Shown: positions 61,368 to 64,000 of the stretch, one piece after another | Position numbering within the stretch: the first letter of the stretch is position 1 | Layout of the letters: each line of letters opens with the position of its first letter | NCBI RefSeq assembly: GCF_000171235.2 | Contig: NZ_ABEA03000041.1 | Span: forward strand, 176,561 to 240,560 | Length of the DNA stretch: 64,000 bases | From: Geminisphaera colitermitum TAV2 | Lineage (GTDB): Bacteria; Verrucomicrobiota; Verrucomicrobiia; Opitutales; Opitutaceae | Reading direction: 5' to 3' | Position numbers and translations under genes: made by a program | The notes under the pieces: model-generated | What the model saw: only the letters and a program-made list of their open reading frames with translations | Told to the model about the DNA's origin: nothing | Databases searched by the model: none

Positions 61368-61416
61368 TGATTGCCGCCTCCCCCCCCCCCCCCCCCCTCC
61401 GGCGGGAGGCGGCAAC
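61368..61416 (+). repeat. Hairpin with a C18 loop in the rpsO-pnp leader
   Basis: GGTTGCCGCCTCC-type arms (TTGCCGCCTCC near 61370, GGAGGCGGCAA near 61405) pair around C18 (61380-61397). In many bacteria the pnp leader is a processing and autoregulation site; this hairpin occupies that position. The rest of the 478-base gap shows nothing more. Confidence 0.6.
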
Positions 61417-61733
61417 CAGAAATCTCTCGAAGCTCCCGAGAATTGTGAAACGGGCCACCCGTTCCTGATTTCAGTTTAACCCACACACACTTTCTCCCTG
61501 GTCCGGCCACGCGCCGGCTGCGGAGCAACCATGCGGACGAGGACCATTCCGGTTCCCATCCGCCTTCACACCAAAAATAAACCCACCGCGCGCACACCTT
61601 GCGCGCACCTCCTACCGAACAGACAGACCGCGCGGTTTCTCCAAACGCATCTTACACGCAAAGGGACCGCACCCCGTCCGAACGAAAAACAAACACCGTT
61701 AGAAATAACGAAATCCAAGAAAAAGCTAAGATA

Positions 61734-63977
61734 ATGAATAACAAACAAACCGTCGAAGTCCCCGGCACCAACATCAAGTTCACCACCGGTGACATGGCCA
61801 AATTCGCCAACGGCGCCGTCACCGTCTCCATCGGCGAGACCAACGTCTTCGTTGCCGCCACCGCCGCCACCACCATCAAACCCGGCCAGGACTTTTTCCC
61901 CCTGACCGTCGATTACCGCGAAAAGTACTCCGCCGCAGGCCGTTTCCCCGGTGGCTACTTCAAACGCGAAGGCAAACCCTCCGAAAAAGAAATCCTCACC
62001 TCCCGCCTCTGCGACCGCCCCTGCCGCCCCCTCTTCCCCGAAGGCTTCCTTAACGAAGTCCAAGTCGTCGGCCTCCTCCTCTCCGCCGACCAACTCCACG
62101 AAGCCGACATCGCCATGGTCAACGGCGCCTCTGCCGCCCTCGCCATCTCCGACATCCCTTGGGCCGGCCCCATCGGAGCCGTTCGCGTTGCCCAGATCGA
62201 CGGCCAGTTCGTCGCCAACCCCACCATCGAGCAAATGTTCAGCTCCTCTCTCGACCTCATCTACGTCGGCACCGAGAAAGACATGCTCATGATCGAAGGC
62301 TCTGCGGACCAAATCCCCGAAGACCGCTTCGTCGAAGCCCTCGAATTTGCCCACCAAGCCATCCAGCCCATCATCGCTGCGATCAAGGAACTCGCCGCCA
62401 AAGTCGGCAAACCCAAGGCCCAATTCGCCCTCGTCACCGCCAAGCCCGAAGCCCGCGCCATCATTGAACGCGTTGTCCCCATTGCCCGCGTCTCCGAAGC
62501 CATCTTCGGCTTCGAAAAACAAGTCCGCGGCGCCAACGTCAACGCTCTCAAAGTCGAAGCCGAAGCCGCCCTCAAAGCCGAACTCGGCGAAGGCAACTAC
62601 GCCCCGCACGACATCTCCATCGTCTTCGAAGACCTCCAGTACAAAGCCTATCGCGCCACCGTCCTCGAACGCGGCCTCCGCGCCGACAAACGCGACGCCA
62701 AAACCATCCGCCCCCTCGCCTCCGAAGTCGGCACCCTCCCCCGCGTCCACGGCTCCGCGCTCTTCCAACGCGGTGACACCCAGACCCTCGTCACCGCCAC
62801 CCTCGGCCCCACCAAGGAAGCGCAAGACATGGACGGACTCACTGGCGGCGCCACCTCGAAGTCATTCATTCTCCACTACAACTTCCCTCCCTACTCGGTT
62901 GGTGAAACCGGCCGCTTCGGCAACCCCGGACGCCGCGAAATCGGCCACGGAGCCCTCGCTGAACGCTCCCTCGTTCCCGTCCTCCCTCCCGAAGACGTGT
63001 TCCCCTACACCATCCGCCTCGTCTCCGACATCATGGCGTCCAACGGCTCCACCTCCATGGCCTCCATCTGCGGCGGCTGTCTCGCTCTCATGGACGCCGG
63101 CGTGCCCATCATCGCTCCCGTCGCCGGTATTTCCTGCGGCCTCATGACCAGCAACAAAGACGACGGCTCCATCGACAAATGGGTCACCATCACCGACATC
63201 CTCGGCGAAGAAGACCACTTCGGCGACATGGACTTCAAACTCGCTGGCACCACCTCTGGCATCACCGGCTTCCAACTCGATCTCAAGATCAAGGGCCTGC
63301 CCATTGAGATTGCCCGCACCGCCATCTTCCAAGCCCGCGACGCCCGCGTCGAAATCCTGAAGGCCATGCTCGGCGCCATCCCGGCTCCCCGCAAAGCCCT
63401 CAGCACCTATGCTCCCCGCATCCAGACCATCCAGATCGACCCGGAAAAGATCGGCCTCCTCATCGGCCCCGGCGGCAAAACCATCCGCCGCATTGTCGAA
63501 ACGACTGGCGCGCAGATCGACATTGCCGACGACGATTCGGGCAAGGTGTTTATCTATTCCAACAACGCCGACGCGATGAACCGCGCCATCAGCGAAATCG
63601 ACGGCCTCTGCGGTGGCAGCGGCGGCGGTGCGCAAATCGAAGTGGGCAAAATCTACACCGGACGCGTCAGTGGCGTGAAGGAATTCGGCGCTTTTGTTGA
63701 ATGCCTCCCCGGCAAGGAAGGTCTCTGTCACATCAGCGAACTCGCCGACTTCCGCGTGCGTCGCACTGAGGACGTCGTCAAGGTTGGCGACTCGATCACC
63801 GTCAAGTGCATTGGCATCGACGAGCGCAGCAACAAAGTCCGTCTCTCCCGCCGCGCCGCGATGAAAGACCTCGAAGCCCAGCAACAGGCGCAAGCCGCCG
63901 CTCCCGCCACTCCGGAAGCCCCCGCCGCTGCGCCTGCCCCCGAAGCCGTCGTCGAGACTGCCGAGAAGCAAAGCTAA
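61734..63977 (+). CDS. pnp: Polyribonucleotide nucleotidyltransferase
   Basis: 747 residues from ATG 61734. Two RNase PH-like domains ([60 protein letters not shown]) are followed by a KH domain ([16 protein letters not shown]) and an S1 domain ([34 protein letters not shown]). An Ala/Pro/Glu tail ends the protein. It degrades RNA 3'-5' with phosphate. No C/G tract despite its length. Confidence 0.97.
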   Translation: MNNKQTVEVPGTNIKFTTGDMAKFANGAVTVSIGETNVFVAATAATTIKPGQDFFPLTVDYREKYSAAGRFPGGYFKREGKPSEKEILTSRLCDRPCRPLFPEGFLNEVQVVGLLLSADQLHEADIAMVNGASAALAISDIPWAGPIGAVRVAQIDGQFVANPTIEQMFSSSLDLIYVGTEKDMLMIEGSADQIPEDRFVEALEFAHQAIQPIIAAIKELAAKVGKPKAQFALVTAKPEARAIIERVVPIARVSEAIFGFEKQVRGANVNALKVEAEAALKAELGEGNYAPHDISIVFEDLQYKAYRATVLERGLRADKRDAKTIRPLASEVGTLPRVHGSALFQRGDTQTLVTATLGPTKEAQDMDGLTGGATSKSFILHYNFPPYSVGETGRFGNPGRREIGHGALAERSLVPVLPPEDVFPYTIRLVSDIMASNGSTSMASICGGCLALMDAGVPIIAPVAGISCGLMTSNKDDGSIDKWVTITDILGEEDHFGDMDFKLAGTTSGITGFQLDLKIKGLPIEIARTAIFQARDARVEILKAMLGAIPAPRKALSTYAPRIQTIQIDPEKIGLLIGPGGKTIRRIVETTGAQIDIADDDSGKVFIYSNNADAMNRAISEIDGLCGGSGGGAQIEVGKIYTGRVSGVKEFGAFVECLPGKEGLCHISELADFRVRRTEDVVKVGDSITVKCIGIDERSNKVRLSRRAAMKDLEAQQQAQAAAPATPEAPAAAPAPEAVVETAEKQS

Positions 63978-63990
63978 CCGGTAACGAAAT

Positions 63991-64000
63991 TGGAGGGCGG
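63991..64000. repeat. Start of a third GGAGGGCGG repeat at the window edge
   Basis: TGGAGGGCGG matches the first ten bases of the copies at 14135 and 50274; the rest lies outside the window. Confidence 0.5.

Overview
The window reads as a GC-rich bacterial chromosome segment, most likely from a Verrucomicrobiota species and probably an Opitutaceae relative. This is an inference. It rests on two GxxExxY-family genes, a TIGR03067-type lipocalin-like protein, a verrucomicrobial pseudopilin, the many palindromic short-word repeats, and codon use dominated by C or G at third positions. Translation and nucleotide-biosynthesis genes (glgB, purM/purD, rplY-pth-rpsF-ssb-rplI, rpmI-rplT, pheS/pheT, gatC/A/B, tsaB, fabD, rpsO, pnp, ppdK, lpdA) mark it as core chromosome rather than plasmid or phage. 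There is one tRNA, tRNA-Arg(TCT), and no rRNA or CRISPR array.

Layout: 0-5 kb glycogen branching enzyme and a TPR lipoprotein (minus strand). 5-12.4 kb a loose set of accessory acyl-chain genes (ketosynthase, SDR, glycosyltransferase, then FabZ-like dehydratase and ACP on the minus strand) with a pseudopilin and an AsmA-like protein. 12.4-19 kb a peptide-binding lipoprotein, a class III nucleotide cyclase, and an AraC regulator divergent from a putative glycoside hydrolase. 19-24.5 kb a LolA-like protein, tRNA-Arg, purM, purD, a LMW phosphatase, a GNAT protein and an SGNH esterase. 24.8-28.5 kb two divergent ribosomal-protein operons. 28.6-38.4 kb pheS, pheT and the gatCAB genes, interrupted by two GxxExxY elements, an orphan DNA methyltransferase and palindromic repeats. 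38.5-42 kb a two-gene restriction-modification cassette (nuclease-methylase fusion plus specificity subunit), followed by decayed sugar-utilisation remnants and an MFS sugar transporter to 45 kb. 45.5-55.5 kb a sugar-kinase-like protein, lpdA, several small enzymes and ppdK. 55.6-58 kb an NgoMIV-type restriction-modification cassette with a Vsr nuclease. 58-64 kb tsaB, a His-rich transporter, fabD, rpsO and pnp.

Two features stand out. First, the window holds 31 homopolymer runs of C or G of at least 9 bases, 16 of them 14-20 bases long; about two thirds lie inside protein-coding genes as poly-Pro or poly-Gly inserts. In three essential genes (purD, pheT, gatC) the reading frame as written is broken exactly at such a tract and resumes in another frame. 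Both restriction-modification cassettes, which look acquired, have no such tracts. Second, there is a superfamily of imperfect palindromes built from short repeated words. Two of them carry a GxxExxY nuclease-fold gene between their inverted ends, and two with the same ends elsewhere are empty, suggesting a mobile element class with GxxExxY as cargo or machinery. Repeat-derived sequence has even entered the pheT coding region in frame.

Reading frames and motifs were read directly from the sequence; family names come from recognised motifs without any database search.
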